A DNA stretch of 64,000 nt from Euryodendron excelsum (taxonomy: Eukaryota > Streptophyta > Magnoliopsida > Ericales > Pentaphylacaceae). Location of the stretch: contig CM065394.1 in assembly GCA_033060915.1 (NCBI GenBank), positions 19,427,501-19,491,500 on the forward strand. The letters run 5' to 3'. The notes under the pieces are model-generated. The model searched no databases and had not been told where the DNA came from. It worked only from the letters and a program-made list of their open reading frames with translations. The position numbers and the translations under genes were made by a program. Shown one piece after another: positions 1-11,400 of the stretch (position 1 is the first letter of the stretch; every line of letters begins with the position of its first letter).

Positions 1-115
1 TATTGACTTTTCATATGGAGATTGGAGAATTTGAATTGAATTGAAAAAAAGCCGTTGCTCGTTAATTGCATTGAGAAAAAGCCATTTTCCGACCAAATAA
101 ATGCTTGTGTATAAT

Positions 116-335
116 GTGTTACTAGGATCTAGCTATCTTATTTATTGAAGTTATTTGCATGCCATCATTCACATGGGGTATATACGGGCGTCTTGTGAGG
201 TTTGAGAGTTCCAGTTCTTCTTCAATGTGTTGCTAGGATCTAGCTATCTCATTGTTGCAGTCATTTGCATGCCATCATTCACATAGGGTATATACGAGGG
301 TCTTGTGAAGCTTGAGAGTTCCAGTTCTTTTTCAT
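116..335 (+). repeat. Direct duplication of about 110 bp in the leader of element A
   Basis: Two adjacent copies start with GTGTT(A/G)CTAGGATCTAGC at 116 and 227. Both run through the shared motif CATGCCATCATTCACAT to a run ending in CCAGTTCTT. They differ at about a tenth of positions. The equivalent part of element C has one copy, so the duplication arose in A or its close relatives. Confidence 0.85.
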
Positions 336-561
336 CTCCTAGAGAACTTACTCCCGAACTTCCCTTAGTTGTCGACCTAGGTTTTACATCAATAGTCAAT
401 ATCAACGAAGAAAGGCTATCTAACATATTTCCCTCAAATCCTAATGGCATACCAAACATCCTCAATTAAAATTTGAACGCCGACCCTAATATTTAACCAA
501 ACCCTTATAAGGGGATTCCTAATGTAGTAACGGACAATGACTTTGACCAATGGAGCAACTA

Positions 562-1790
562 CAGTGACATGGCGGCTCTCCAATATCGGACCTTGAGGGA
601 TTACATAAATCCTCCTAGGCAAATTCCGAGCTCTTGTATCATTTTTCTCCCTCATTACCCTATAATGAATATTCATCCGGGAATGATGTCATTGTTACTG
701 CAATTTAATGGAATGGAGTTCGAGTGACCATATGCATTCATAAAAGAATTTGAAGATACTTGCTCCTTAGTTATGGACAACTCTTGTTTAAGGGAAAATT
801 TCCTCCTAAAACTCTTTCCTTTTTGTTTAAAAGATACAGCCAAGACATAGTTTAACTCGTTTAATATAAGTTTTTGAAGAAATTTTTTCGGGAGAACCAA
901 ACGAAGGCGTTTAGACGTTAAATCTTGCACTTCTCCCCCATGTTGTGAGATCATTATTCCAATGTTGGAAGCGCTTCAAAGACCTAAATTCTCTCTCACA
1001 CCATGGTTTTAATGAATGGCATATCATTAATATTTTTTACGCATCTCTTACAATGCAACTAAAATAATTTATAGAGACAATGTGCGCGAAAACTTTTATG
1101 GATAAGCAACCTTATGAAGCTTATGCCTATTTTAACTACCTCGCAAACTTGGCTTGAGATTAGACTACCACCGGAACCCAAAATTTCGAGGGTCGACCCA
1201 ATCAACAAGGGGTAAAGTATCAATTGCAAGAAGTAGATGATGTTAATATTAGGCTTGCAACATTGGCAAGGAAATTAAAAGCTCTAGAAGTGAAAAAAGT
1301 GAACGCGGTTGAGATAAAAGAAATTAAGGAGGTAAGTTGTGTTTTATGCGAGACCAAGGATCATGACACTTTATCTTGTCTGGTCATCCCAAGAGTTAAG
1401 GAGGGTTTATACGACCAAGTTAATGCCATAGGTCAATACCAACGAGGAATGGGTAACCCCTATTCCAACACCTATAACCCCGGGTAGAAGGATCACCCAA
1501 AATTTCTCGTGAAGGAGTGAGGGGTCATTATCAAGTTCCATCAATGGCACCATTTTCATCACAATCAAGACCATACCGACCTCCACAACAAGTTTTGATC
1601 AACACATAACAACCACTACACAAGAGGGCCCTAGATGACACTTTTCAAAATTTCATGCACAATCAAGGAAGTGTAAACTCTAGAGTTGATAAGCCGTTAG
1701 AGCAATAAGGCCAAACATTGACAGATATTAAGAGTCACTTGACTCTTCTTACACAAGCTTTGTCTACCAATGAAAAGAGTAAGTTACCTG
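562..1790 (+). pseudogene. gag remnant of element A with intact CCHC zinc knuckle
   Basis: This is the gag (capsid/nucleocapsid) region, which packages element RNA. The early frame reads like the gag of element C, sharing the motifs NPPRQ, YAFIKEF and SLVMDNS, but has an in-frame stop before the PYAFIKEF segment and another after DTAKT. The frame at 1224-1487 keeps a full zinc knuckle, CVLCETKDHDTLSC (CX2CX4HX4C), followed by VIPRVKEGLYDQVNAIGQY as in B and C. It is the only one of the three copies whose knuckle is clearly intact. The downstream basic, proline-rich part runs through several frames. Confidence 0.8.
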
Positions 1791-2139
1791 CTTAACCTCA
1801 ATCAAATCTGGCTAGGCACGTGCATTCTACCGAAACCTTCGATCAACCGTCGTTTAGCCATGAACAAGTCTAAGCTATTACTACCTTGCAGAGTGAAAAA
1901 GTTATTGATAAAACCATTCTTCCTAGGGATTCTTCAGGTAGGAGAGACATTCCTAAGGTAGTAGATAGCCCCCTTAGGGGTGAAGGTGAGAATATGCCTA
2001 GTGGAGCGGAGGACAATGAAAGTAGGAAGGAAGTCGGTAAGGAGGGAGAAAATCATGAAGAAGAAAAGAAGAGTGCGAAGGGGAATAGCGAGTCATTGGC
2101 TAGAGATGAGAAAAATTTTGAGAGAAGAACGTGAAGCAT

Positions 2140-2900
2140 TGGCCCATGCCCCCTTCCCTCATCGTGTAGCAAAGTTAAAGGATCATCATTTGAGTTCCGA
2201 ATCTATGAAACATTTAAACAAGTCAAGATCAATCTACCTCTCCTAGAAGCTATCAAGCAAGTTCCGTCTTATACTAAATTTTTGAAAGATTTATGCACTA
2301 TTAAGAGGCGATTAAAGGTTAGAGAGAATGCCTTTCTTGCTTAAGATGTCAACCATGTTGTCCAAATTAAGATCCCACCAAAATAAAAAGACTCGAAATG
2401 TCCCACAGTTACTTATATTATTGAAGATCATAAGATTGAAGGTTGCTTACTTAATCTAGGGTCAAGTGTAAACATATTGTCATACTCGGTGTATGAGCAA
2501 TTAGGTCTAGGAGAAATTAATTCTCCACTAGACTCACTTTTCAACTTGCGGATAGGTCGATTAAGGCACCGAGGGGGTAATGGTAGACATTTTGGTGCAA
2601 GTGAAGAAATTTTACTACCCCATAGACTTTGTTATGTTGGACACTTAACCAATTGTGGACCTCAATATACAAAATCACATCCTGGCCATTCTTGGTTGCC
2701 CTTTCTTAGCCACATGTGATGTCATCATTCATATGCAGGATGGTCTTTTAAAATTATCTTTTGGCAACATGACTATCAAGTTAAACATATTCAATGTGGA
2801 GAAGCAACCAAGTGAGTGTGAGCATATTCGGGAAGTAAATTTTCTCGATACTCTCATCCAAGATCATTTCGAGAAGTATTGCGTAGAGAACCCATTGGCT
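2140..2900 (+). pseudogene. Aspartic protease (retropepsin) remnant of element A
   Basis: Retropepsin cleaves the Gag-Pol polyprotein. The region starts with the linker AHAPFPHRVAKLK that precedes the protease in B and C. It continues to the frame at 2399-2719, CPTVTYIIEDHKIEGCLLNLG then SSVNILSYSVYEQL. The catalytic triplet expected as D-x-G reads N-L-G, so the active-site Asp is lost. A frameshift after GEI moves the rest into the frame at 2655-2903, ending in the linker REVNFLDTLIQDHFEKY, which matches REVDCKFIMQEYFES of element B. Confidence 0.8.
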
Positions 2901-2903
2901 TGA

Positions 2904-3480
2904 TTGCTTATGTTTAGCGAAGGTCCAGCTTGCGTCGAAGATGAAGAGGTTAGTGACTTAAGAGGTATTACTTGTCATGGCAGTGGGTTGTATAATGCTC
3001 CTGCCACTTTCCAAATATGCATGATGAGCATTTTTAGTGATATGGTAGAGCGGATTTTAAATGTCTTCATAGATAATTTCTCGGTCTATAGGGACACGTA
3101 TGAACAATGTCTAACCAATCTAGAGTCCATGCTCAAGCAATGTGACAAGAGTCATCTAGTTTTGAATTAGGAGAAGTGTCAATTTATGGTGACACACGGT
3201 ATAGTCTTAGGCCACATCATTTTCGGGAGGAATATTGAGATAGATCCCATCAAAGTTGAGATGATTAAAAAACTACCAACTCTTAGGATTGTTAAATATG
3301 TGAGATCCTTTCTTGGACATGTTGGTTTCAACCGGTATTTCATTTAATTCTTTAATACCATCTCTAGGCCTTTATGTGCCCTATTGGCGCAAGATGCACC
3401 ATTTGAGTGGACCCTATCTTTCCAACTAGCATTCAATAAATTGAAGAATCATTTGACCGCAACTCCTATAATTTAACCTC
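2904..3480 (+). pseudogene. Reverse transcriptase remnant of element A, fingers deleted
   Basis: The frame passes almost directly from the protease-RT linker into LYNAPATFQICMMSIFSDMVER, which is the middle of the palm domain. The fingers and the first catalytic Asp (VDGYS in element B) are therefore missing, a deletion of more than 150 codons relative to B. The catalytic FxDD box reads FIDN in VFIDNFSVY, so one metal-binding Asp is also lost. The thumb and connection follow (VRSFLGHVGFNRYFI), with stops after SHLVLN and RYFI. It is clearly a dead RT copy. Confidence 0.85.
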
Positions 3481-3870
3481 TAGATTGGAGTCTACCCTTT
3501 GAACTTATGTGTGATGCTAGTGATTACGCCATAGGGGCCGTTTTATGCCAAAAACAAAGATAAAAAGCCTCATGTGCTTCACTACACTAGTAAGACATTG
3601 AACAACGCTCAAGTGAACTATATCACCACTAAAAAAGAATTATTGACTATAGTCTTTGCTTTGAACAAGTTTTGTTCTTACTTGGTGGGCTCATTAGTAA
3701 TTGTTTACACTGATTACGCCGCCCTCAAATATTTATTGTCCAAATAAGATGCTAAGCCTAGGTTGATCCAGTGAATTCTTCTTCTTCAAGAGTTCAACCT
3801 TGAGATTAAAAACAGGAAGAGAGTAGAGAACGTACTCACGAATTCTAGTATTCCCTTTGAGGCTCCCACC
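3481..3870 (+). pseudogene. RNase H remnant of element A
   Basis: RNase H degrades the RNA strand after reverse transcription. The frame FELMCDASDYAIGAVLCQKQ keeps the first catalytic Asp in its usual setting. A frameshift then leads to NYITTKKELLTIVFALNKF, VYTDYAALKYLLSK and LLLQEFNLEIKNRKRVENVL, where the DNVVADHLSR-like end has decayed. It sits directly after the RT connection, in the standard gypsy order. Confidence 0.8.
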
Positions 3871-4039
3871 ATTGATGACTCCCCCATTAAAGAGACCTTT
3901 CCCGATGAACAACTCATGCTTTGTCAAGCCTTAACATACACTCTTACACTTTGGTATCTTCCTTGGACCAAAAAAAAAAAATTCTTCCAAGTTGTGAGTC
4001 AATTTTTTTAGGATGAGCCGTACTTATTTAAGTATTGCT

Positions 4040-4356
4040 CTGATTAAGTAGTTTGAAGGTGTGTGCCAAATGAGGAGTTCAATAGTGTGATGGCATTTTG
4101 TCATTCTCATACCTGTGAATGACACTTCTTTTCAAAGCAAACCATGGCCAAAATTTTACAATATTGTTTAAGGATACCTATGCATTTTGTATAGCATGTG
4201 ATAGGTTCCAAAGATTAGGAACTCTTTCTAAACGGTACATAATGCCTTTTTTCCCAATTATCATCCTAGAGATTTTTTATTGTTTGGGAATTAACTTTAT
4301 GGGACCATTTTCTAGCTTGTTTAGTTACCTTTTCATCATTGGGGCCATTGACTATG
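4040..4356 (+). pseudogene. Integrase N-terminal remnant of element A, truncated after IDY
   Basis: The zinc-binding start FCHSHTCE is followed by a stop and then HFFSKQTMAKILQ. CIACDRFQRLGTLSKRYIMP and the start of the catalytic core, GINFMGPFSSLFSYLF, follow in the frame at 4119-4457. The first catalytic Asp (GIDFMGP in B) reads Asn. Homology stops abruptly after GAIDY: where element B continues YVSKWVEAV, this copy switches to unrelated coding sequence. The second Asp and the Glu are absent, so the enzyme is inactive. Confidence 0.8.
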
Positions 4357-5275
4357 CAAAGGACAAGCTACCTAATCCCCAGTTCAGTTATGAGGGGTTG
4401 GGTGCCCTCTCCCATGAGAAGATGTGTACAGAGATTTTGGCCCTTAGGGAGACATGACTTACTTCCCAAGTGCTTATTAGGCAGCTTGCCTCTCGCTATC
4501 ACCCACTTTTCCTTTGAACCTGTTACACTATTTTTCCTTTGGGTAGGACAGTGAAGTGTAGTAGATTTAGGGGCCAGCTTATGTGGGCCATTGGGACGGG
4601 CAGACCATTGATCTGCCTCACTTCATGTTTATGGCACTCTAGGCCGCCACTCAAATGACGACCACCCAGGTTAGTATCCCCTTTGACTGTTTTATCACAG
4701 CGAGGATAAGGGTAGTGAGGGTGAGTGTTGCTGACATGATTGTCATGACTCTGAGGACGAATATAGACATAGTCAAGGAGAAGAGGTCAACATGGCAACT
4801 GGGGGGGTGCTCAAAAGAAAGCCCAAGGCAGCTCATCCTTAATAAGTTTAGCTAGTCGGGACAGCAGGCGACTCAGCCACCACCTCAGCTAGTTTAACCG
4901 AGACAGCAAGCAGCTCAGCCACCGCTTCAGGCAGAGCAACAGGGGTCAGGGAGCATCCACCATAGAGACATTACTTCAGTAACTGAGTCAGATAATATTG
5001 CTACATTCTCAAAGTCTTGCTGTCATTCAGAAGCATATGACAATTCAGCAAACAGAGCAAGGTCAGTGGTAGACAGACAATGCTAGTCAGCTGACTGCGC
5101 TTTCAGGCAGATTGGATCAGCAAGACACTTCTATAGCTACACTTTCCATATAGTTGACTGTCATTCAAGATCAACAAGAAGTTCAATCTACTTGTCTTTA
5201 GGAGATTATGTAGCATATGGGACATCCACCTCCGAATGAGGACAATGATCTATTTGCAATTTTTCGTGGAGTTTA
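4357..5275 (+). pseudogene. Degenerate env-like / plant transposon protein ORF fused behind the truncated integrase
   Basis: After the integrase break, a new protein-like text appears in shifting frames. It contains AKDKLPNPQFSYEGLGALS, HIDLPHFMFMAL, MTTTQVSIPFDCFITARIRV, a Q/P-rich linker (QPPPQL, QQAAQPPLQAEQQGSGS), and a heptad-like C-terminal end (SLAVIQKHMTIQQTEQGQW; SGRLDQQDTSIATLSI; MGHPPPNEDND). This layout (helical domain, Q/P-rich spacer, coiled coil) resembles the putative plant transposon protein or Athila ORF found downstream of pol or in gag-like genes. The assignment is from memory of the family pattern. At least six stops break it. Confidence 0.55.
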
Positions 5276-7180
5276 GATATATTTTATTCTTGCATGTCAT
5301 AACATTCCATTTTATGTTTTATCTAAAACTCTGTTTTGTTATAGTGGATGTCCATTTTGAGTTTTCATTGTATACATATCTTGTATTGCCTTTATCTCTA
5401 TCATGTATACACTTTTTAGTTACAAGTGTACTTTAACATCGATGTATACGTTTCATCTATACTTTCCTAATCGAGATATTGGAGTTGTATGGTATCAGTA
5501 TTATTCTCTATCGTTGTTGTATATTTATCCGTGTCCTCCCCCATTTATACTTCCTAGCTACTCATGGTGGATGTGTTGACTTGTCTATTTTTGCAATACC
5601 ACATCACTACTTGTGAAAGTGCCATTTGAGATTAGAAGATAAAAATCTTTACATGTATCTTCACTCAAGTGATATTGATCCATTCTTTACACCGAACACA
5701 TTATAGGTTTTGCTTTATTCATACATTAGAGAGAGGATTATATTATTATGCACAATCATGCTTTATAATATCATTTGTGCTATCTTTCACATTTTCATCC
5801 TTACATTAATGGAGATTATTACCCTATGAACTTTAGAACACTTATCATTTTTTGGAGTGATTACATTTACTCAATGATAAGTTTTTTACTCTCACCTTCT
5901 TTAATAGCTTTATCATGCTTGCATTTAATTCATGAGTTGAGTTTTGATCTTGATATTGACACTTATGCTCTATGAAATGCTTTGGTTGAGTACTTTGGTA
6001 TATGATTTTAGGCTCTTATTCTTCGTGATAGCCATGACTTTCCCTTTGAATGAGCTATATGTGTTTTTTTTTTTGTTTTACTTCATTTGTCAACTTTCTT
6101 CCTTTGTTACAAATGCAATGTAATACTTCATCTCTCTCATTTCTTGCAAAGGGCTGCATTTATAGAAACAACGAGTATATTGTATTGGGGCATCAAAAAA
6201 GAAAGTAAAGCAAAGAAATAGATTGGTTGGGGAGTTCAATAGAAAAAGAGTATATTGTGGAGGTAAAAACATTGAATGCAAAAGAGAAAGTATCAAATAG
6301 TTGGCAACAAAAGAAAGAGAAGAAAGAAATAACAAAAGAGGTATTACAAAGCTAAAAAAAATGAAGAAAAGAGAAAGAGATAGAGAAAAGTGTTTTGAAT
6401 TCTAAAAGGTAAGAGTGGAGTTGTTGTTCGTTGATCATTTCATACATTGATCACACAGATATGACTTATGCTTATCACTCTTTACATTTACCTCATACCT
6501 CTTCTATTCCACCATTTTCATATCAAAAAGGACTTAGTTGATCCAAATTGTGCTTGATTGAGAATTTCATTAGAGCATAAGTTATATCTTGTCAATTTCT
6601 TTTGAATCAAGGCTCAACTATGAACGTTCTTTCATGGAGTTATGTTAAAATCGATACACTTTTATCTTCTTAACTTTTGTAATTGGTATATTCACTTGCT
6701 TTGTCTTCGCACATCTACTCTGTTGTCAAGCATACCATTATGAGAATTATGTAGGTCTGTTTTTGAAAATATATTTCCAGTGAGAATTGGATCAAAGCTT
6801 TAAAGGTTTGGCGATTACATAGATATGTTTCAATTGAGCTATTTAGCATGATTTATCACTCACACACTTGAACATCTTTTTTGTATGAATTATTACATAT
6901 TCTTGCAAATATTAAGAGTTTGGGGTGGCATCTAATGTTAACTTGAGTTGGATGGTGCATAGTATCCTTATTCTTACCTCGATTTGTAATTCACGAAGAG
7001 ATGTTTGTGGGTATCATCTTTGAAAACCCTCATAAGACATCACTCATTCACTAGGGATAATTTAGGAGTTTAAAGGCTTGACGCATAAGTTAAATGCATT
7101 CGTGACTCTTACAAAAATAAAAATTATTTCTTATATATATTGCTTCTATATAGATTTTGCTGGGGACTAGCAAAAAACTA
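5276..7180 (+). other. Long 3' non-coding region of element A
   Basis: About 1.9 kb of T- and A-rich sequence with no credible coding frame. Its last 170 bases (GTTTAAAGGCTTGACGCATA onward) match the corresponding end of element B on the other strand, which shows that this is still element sequence. Short hydrophobic frames such as that at 5236-5436 look like products of T-rich composition. Confidence 0.6.
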
Positions 7181-7192
7181 AGTTGGGGGATG
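7181..7192 (+). promoter_or_regulatory. Polypurine tract of element A
   Basis: AGTTGGGGGATG lies immediately before the LTR start TGATTACAC and follows the family motif GGGACTAGCAAAAA. It would prime plus-strand DNA synthesis. Element B has the equivalent tract AAGTTGGAAGG. Confidence 0.75.
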
Positions 7193-7383
7193 TGATTACA
7201 CTACAAAAGTGTTATCTCAAAGCCCAAATTAATTGATTGTTAGCTATTATTGTACATACTAAATTGGTGTTTTATCCTCTGAAATGGCTTAAACACACTT
7301 TAATCTATTTTCGTAGGGATCAAAGTTTAAACAAAGAAAAGGAACAAAAAAATAATCAACCAATTGATAGGCCCAACGGATAG

Positions 7384-7540
7384 ATCGATTGGGTAATTGA
7401 TCTCTCAACTCCTCGTTCGATTGGTGACGTCGAAAATCCATCGATTGCTTTACTGCAGCTGCAGAGTTCCTCCAAAATCAAACTTCAAAGATAGTATTTT
7501 TCTGATTGAAGGGCGATTGCAGTTCGATCGATTGCCTAGC
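7384..7540 (+). promoter_or_regulatory. Cluster of CGATTG motifs in the U3 of the element A LTR
   Basis: Five CGATTG words (ATCGATTGGG, TTCGATTGG, ATCGATTGC, GGCGATTGC, GATCGATTGCC) lie in about 150 bp, ending 45 bp before the TATA box. Position and repetition fit an enhancer array, but no binding factor can be named from the sequence. Confidence 0.45.
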
Positions 7541-7583
7541 CAACAGATCAATCAGTTTCCGCAATTCTTACTTTTAATCATGT

Positions 7584-7590
7584 GTATATA
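7584..7590 (+). promoter_or_regulatory. TATA box of the element A LTR
   Basis: GTATATAGGG follows the CGATTG cluster and precedes a CT-rich leader (CTCTCTCACTCTCTC), the usual layout of a plant LTR promoter. Confidence 0.55.
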
Positions 7591-8368
7591 GGGCTGTTTT
7601 GGATGATTTTTGGGGGGCTCTCTCACTCTCTCTCATACTTGAACTTAGAAAAAATTAGAGGATATAGATCTTGTATTTTTCTTGGTATTTTCTTTTCATT
7701 TTTCTTGCAACCAAATACTTAATTTCATTTATAAAAAGCTAGATCTATTGCTGCTTATGTCTTCTCAATACATCTATATATTTTCTATGATGGAGTTCTT
7801 TAACTAAACTCTTTATGTAGATACAATTATGAAAATCTATCAAGGATTACATGGAGATTGAAGGGGGATATTTTAATTCTTCTTCTCTACTCAATAGGAG
7901 TTGATTTCTCTAAACGGCTTGAATTCATAATCATGCTTTGATGAACTCATGATTTGCTTCTAAGAATCTCACAAAGATTTTTCAAGTCATACTCTAAATT
8001 GAGAGAGAACCCAAGACTTTCAAATTTAAATTTTCCAAATAAAGGATTCATAGAGAGATCATTGATTAGAGTTGTCTAAACTCTCTCTTCAATCCTATGT
8101 AAGAATTAATATATTGGATCAATTGTATTCACAATCATTTTAAAACACATTTGATTATTTAGTTAATCAATTTAAATTGCAATTTATTAAGAGTTAATTA
8201 AGTTCAATCTTGTTGCTTTAGTTGATAGTTGCTTAGAGTTTAGTCAATCGATTCCCAAAACTCCTAAAGAATCACACCACTGTTACTATAATTATGAGTG
8301 CTTACCGGGAATGTATAGCCTTAGGTCTACGAAATGCCCTTGTTTCCCACCAGTTTTCTCTTATCCAC

Positions 8369-8401
<33 letters not shown>
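8369..8401 (+). repeat. (AG)n microsatellite
   Basis: An almost pure AG dinucleotide run with one interruption (GGGAGAG), just right of the element A LTR. Confidence 0.95.
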
Positions 8402-8402
<1 letters not shown>

Positions 8403-11400
8403 CACTACCTAGGTTGATTGGATTTGAATATAAACCCTAATAATCATTGTTTTGAAGCGCTGAAGTCCACTGTTTTAAGCTTTAAAGGTCTTGACCATCA
8501 TTTACTATGATCTTGTAATAGATCAGACAAATAACGCCCAGGACAAAAATAAGAAAAAGAAAAAAGAAGCGCTCATCTTCAGTAAAGCAAAACCGAACCC
8601 CAGTCACGGAAAATTGCAGAGAGAGCGCATTCATTTAATAGAGTCATCTAGAACTAAAGAAGTTCAATCATCTTCAAAACCTTTCATGTGCGCAACGTGA
8701 GCACGTTCTTCAAGGGTCAAAATCCCTAGAGACAGAGAGAGAATATTCATCTAATAAAATCACCTCAAAAAAAATCCAAAGTTAAATTTTCTACAAAAAT
8801 CAGCAATGCGTGCAACCTGAGCACGTTCTTCAAGGGTAAAAATCGTATAGGGAGAAATACGATGAAAGTCCAATCCAAATGGTGGGGTTTCATAGTGGAA
8901 TGGAGAAAGCCTTCAGTTTTCTCAGTTAGAGTGATGTTATCTCAGTTAGAGTGACGTTAGATTCTTCTCTCCTTTTCTTTTTCTCTCTCTCTCGCTCTGG
9001 CTTGACTTATTATCCCTCTCTCTCTCTCTGGTAGTTAGCATCTTCTCTTTCTTGTTATCACCCAGGAGAGAGAGAAACAGAAAAATCTATCATATCATCA
9101 CCCTACCCGAGAAGACACAAGTCTTTTCGTACTATGTAACCCCACCATTAAGACACACAGTAACATGAAAGACAGTTAAAAGAGAAAGCAAAGAAAAAAA
9201 GATTAAAGATAATTACAGACAAAAAGAGAAAGATGAAGGCAACTCCAACAATGGCAGTTGATTTATTCGTTTAATTGCCATTATCGCAAATTGGCCACGA
9301 AAAATTGTTAATTCGTCTTTGATGATTGGTCCAAGTTTTGACGATAAGTGGGAAACACCCAGTACAGTACTAATGCTATCGTGTGGTTCATTTTCTAATG
9401 TGCAGATGAAGGACAGTCCTTTTCTAGGGTTGATTGTGACATAGTGCAAATAAATATAATTGCAATCGACTTGTTTGTCTTCAAGGTTCAATGTTCATGC
9501 ACCCAATTCAAAAGTATCCTTATCCCCTTCCGAGTCTGCCATTTCTGACTCTTTTCATAGAGGACCACAAAAAAAAAAAAAAAAAAAATGAATACTAGAA
9601 GAATCAATAATGAAGCCGACAAAGATACTATTAGACAATATACATGGAAAGCCTAGGGTTTGTATTCCAAAATATTAACCTCGGGGGCTTGTTGGAGTTG
9701 GTTAAATGGGTTTATACCCTTTTTTGGCTATCACTGGTTTGACTAGCTTAGTTAGTCAGGAGAATGAGCTTCTATGGTCCGGAAAAATCGTTTCCAAAAT
9801 TTGGGTGTAAATTCGACTATCCCTTACTACACAAGTTCGTGATTTAATGTTCGCATGTTAAAGAGTTGACACCAATCAAAAGAGACTTTCCCAGAATTGA
9901 TCTTTAGGAGAAATTTCTCTAGTGGTCAGGCTTTTCTTTTTTATTTTTTTTAACTAACAAGTACACCCAACTTAATGTTCAATGTGCATGCACCAACTTA
10001 GTAGTAGTCAATTATATTAATGGAAAGGCTAAGGTTGGTAAACTATCGCACACTGTGTATCATAGAACATGACTACACCTACATTTTGCAGTCGCATGAG
10101 CAATTATAAGATACACAATGACAACTGTCAAGAGGAGAAATGATTTTAATCAACGAGCTATCGGCTGAATTACGTCAATTTTAGCATGACTATACATACG
10201 AAAATAAACTTCTGGGCTTGAGATTAGCATTTTAATTAATAGTTCTCACTTATGCCTGATGTAGAAGAATGGCCAAGTGAGAAGATTTTCTAATTTTCCG
10301 TAGGGTTAATGAAGGAACGAATCTTTATGTCAATTAACTTCGGATCGGCCTGCTTAATATAAGTTTAAGCTAGAGTTGAACATCGTGACAATCATGAATA
10401 ACTATTAGCTAGCCCACCCCCAAGACGGTTTCACACACTTTTCAGAGGAAAGCAGACAATTGATGTGAAGTTAAAGGAGTACAAGAAAGAATGGAGAAAA
10501 CAGTATAAATTTGCATTAAACATTAAGTTTACCTAGTGAAGGAAGAATGCTGGACTTGGTCAACGGAGAAGTCGAGCTTAATCAAACCTGTATGAACCAA
10601 CCTACAAAGCGTTACTATTGCTCAAGTTAAGCTTGATCTAGCTCTATTCAAGTTTAACAAAGACAACATTTTTTTTTTTTTTTAAGCAGCAAAAGAGACA
10701 GTATATTAATAACCAAAGATAGGATACATCGAGGAAAAGGATCAGAAAGAAAAAAAACTAAGGCCAATTCCTCATAATCTAGATCCACTCCAAGAAAAGT
10801 ACATTTGCATAACTAAAGAAAACTTTGCTGATGAAATACCAGCAAGGAGCACACTTGAGGCTCAAAAACACACCCCCTTGCATCAGATGATCTAAGAACA
10901 CCTTAACAAAGACTGCATTGAACTTCAAGTTTAAGAAAGGCTACATTAAAATAGTTCAATGCAAATATTAGCACACGGGCTTTATATCTATGCATTTCTA
11001 TAGTTCCCAGTTGCCCAGAAGCACACAAACATGGACACATAACCGGATAAACATATGTAGAAAAAAGAAGCAAACAGTGGTTACTAAAATATAAAGACTG
11101 GTACCAAACAGGCCATTGGAAAATCTTAAGAGGAAGTATCAAGAGTAATGCTTTCAGTGTATTTACTGGTCAAAATAGGAACTCATCTACAAATTCAAAT
11201 TATAGACCAATAAGAAAAAGAATAAATGACACAAAAAGAACACTGAAATGGTAATTCGAGGTAAAATAATTTACAAAAATAAGAACATTTTAATATCACA
11301 TGACTATTTTATATTGCCAAGCCTAAATCGAATAATATACGAAATCATAATAAAAAGGATTCCATTAAAATGAAAATATAGTCCTGTTAAGGAAAGAAGA

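Larger units (their letters stand above)
1..8325 (+). mobile_element. Element A: degenerate Ty3/Gypsy (Athila-like) retrotransposon, left end outside window
   Basis: The order leader, gag, retropepsin, RT, RNase H, integrase, env-like ORF, polypurine tract and LTR can be read on the plus strand, with many stops and frameshifts. The first 240 bases resemble the leader that follows the primer-binding site in element C near 49.1 kb, so the 5' LTR lies just left of the window. The 3' non-coding end and polypurine tract match element B, which places A, B and C in one family. It cannot move itself: the protease Asp is Asn, the RT motif is damaged and the integrase is cut. The right border is approximate because the LTR end is eroded. 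Confidence 0.85.
7193..8325 (+). mobile_element. 3' LTR of element A
   Basis: It begins TGATTACACTACAAAAG, like the LTR of element C (TGATTACACTCCAAAA) and of B (TGTTATTACATTG). The body shares with C the segment AATCATGGTTTGATGAAC (here AATCATGCTTTGATGAAC), TTCTAAGAATCTCACAAAGA and a GGATCAATT block, which mark R/U5. A TATA box and a T-rich downstream region mark U3/R. The 3' boundary is eroded, so the end point is an estimate, and no target duplication can be checked because the 5' LTR is outside the window. Confidence 0.75.

Noticed and set aside
244..954. Three minus-strand frames in element A
   Set aside because: They are shadows of the plus-strand leader and gag, which match element C.
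9213..9491. 92-codon minus-strand frame ending GQFAIMAIKRINQLP
   Set aside because: Protein-like in places, but I recognise no family, there is no neighbouring exon or repeat of it, and length is within chance for this amount of DNA.
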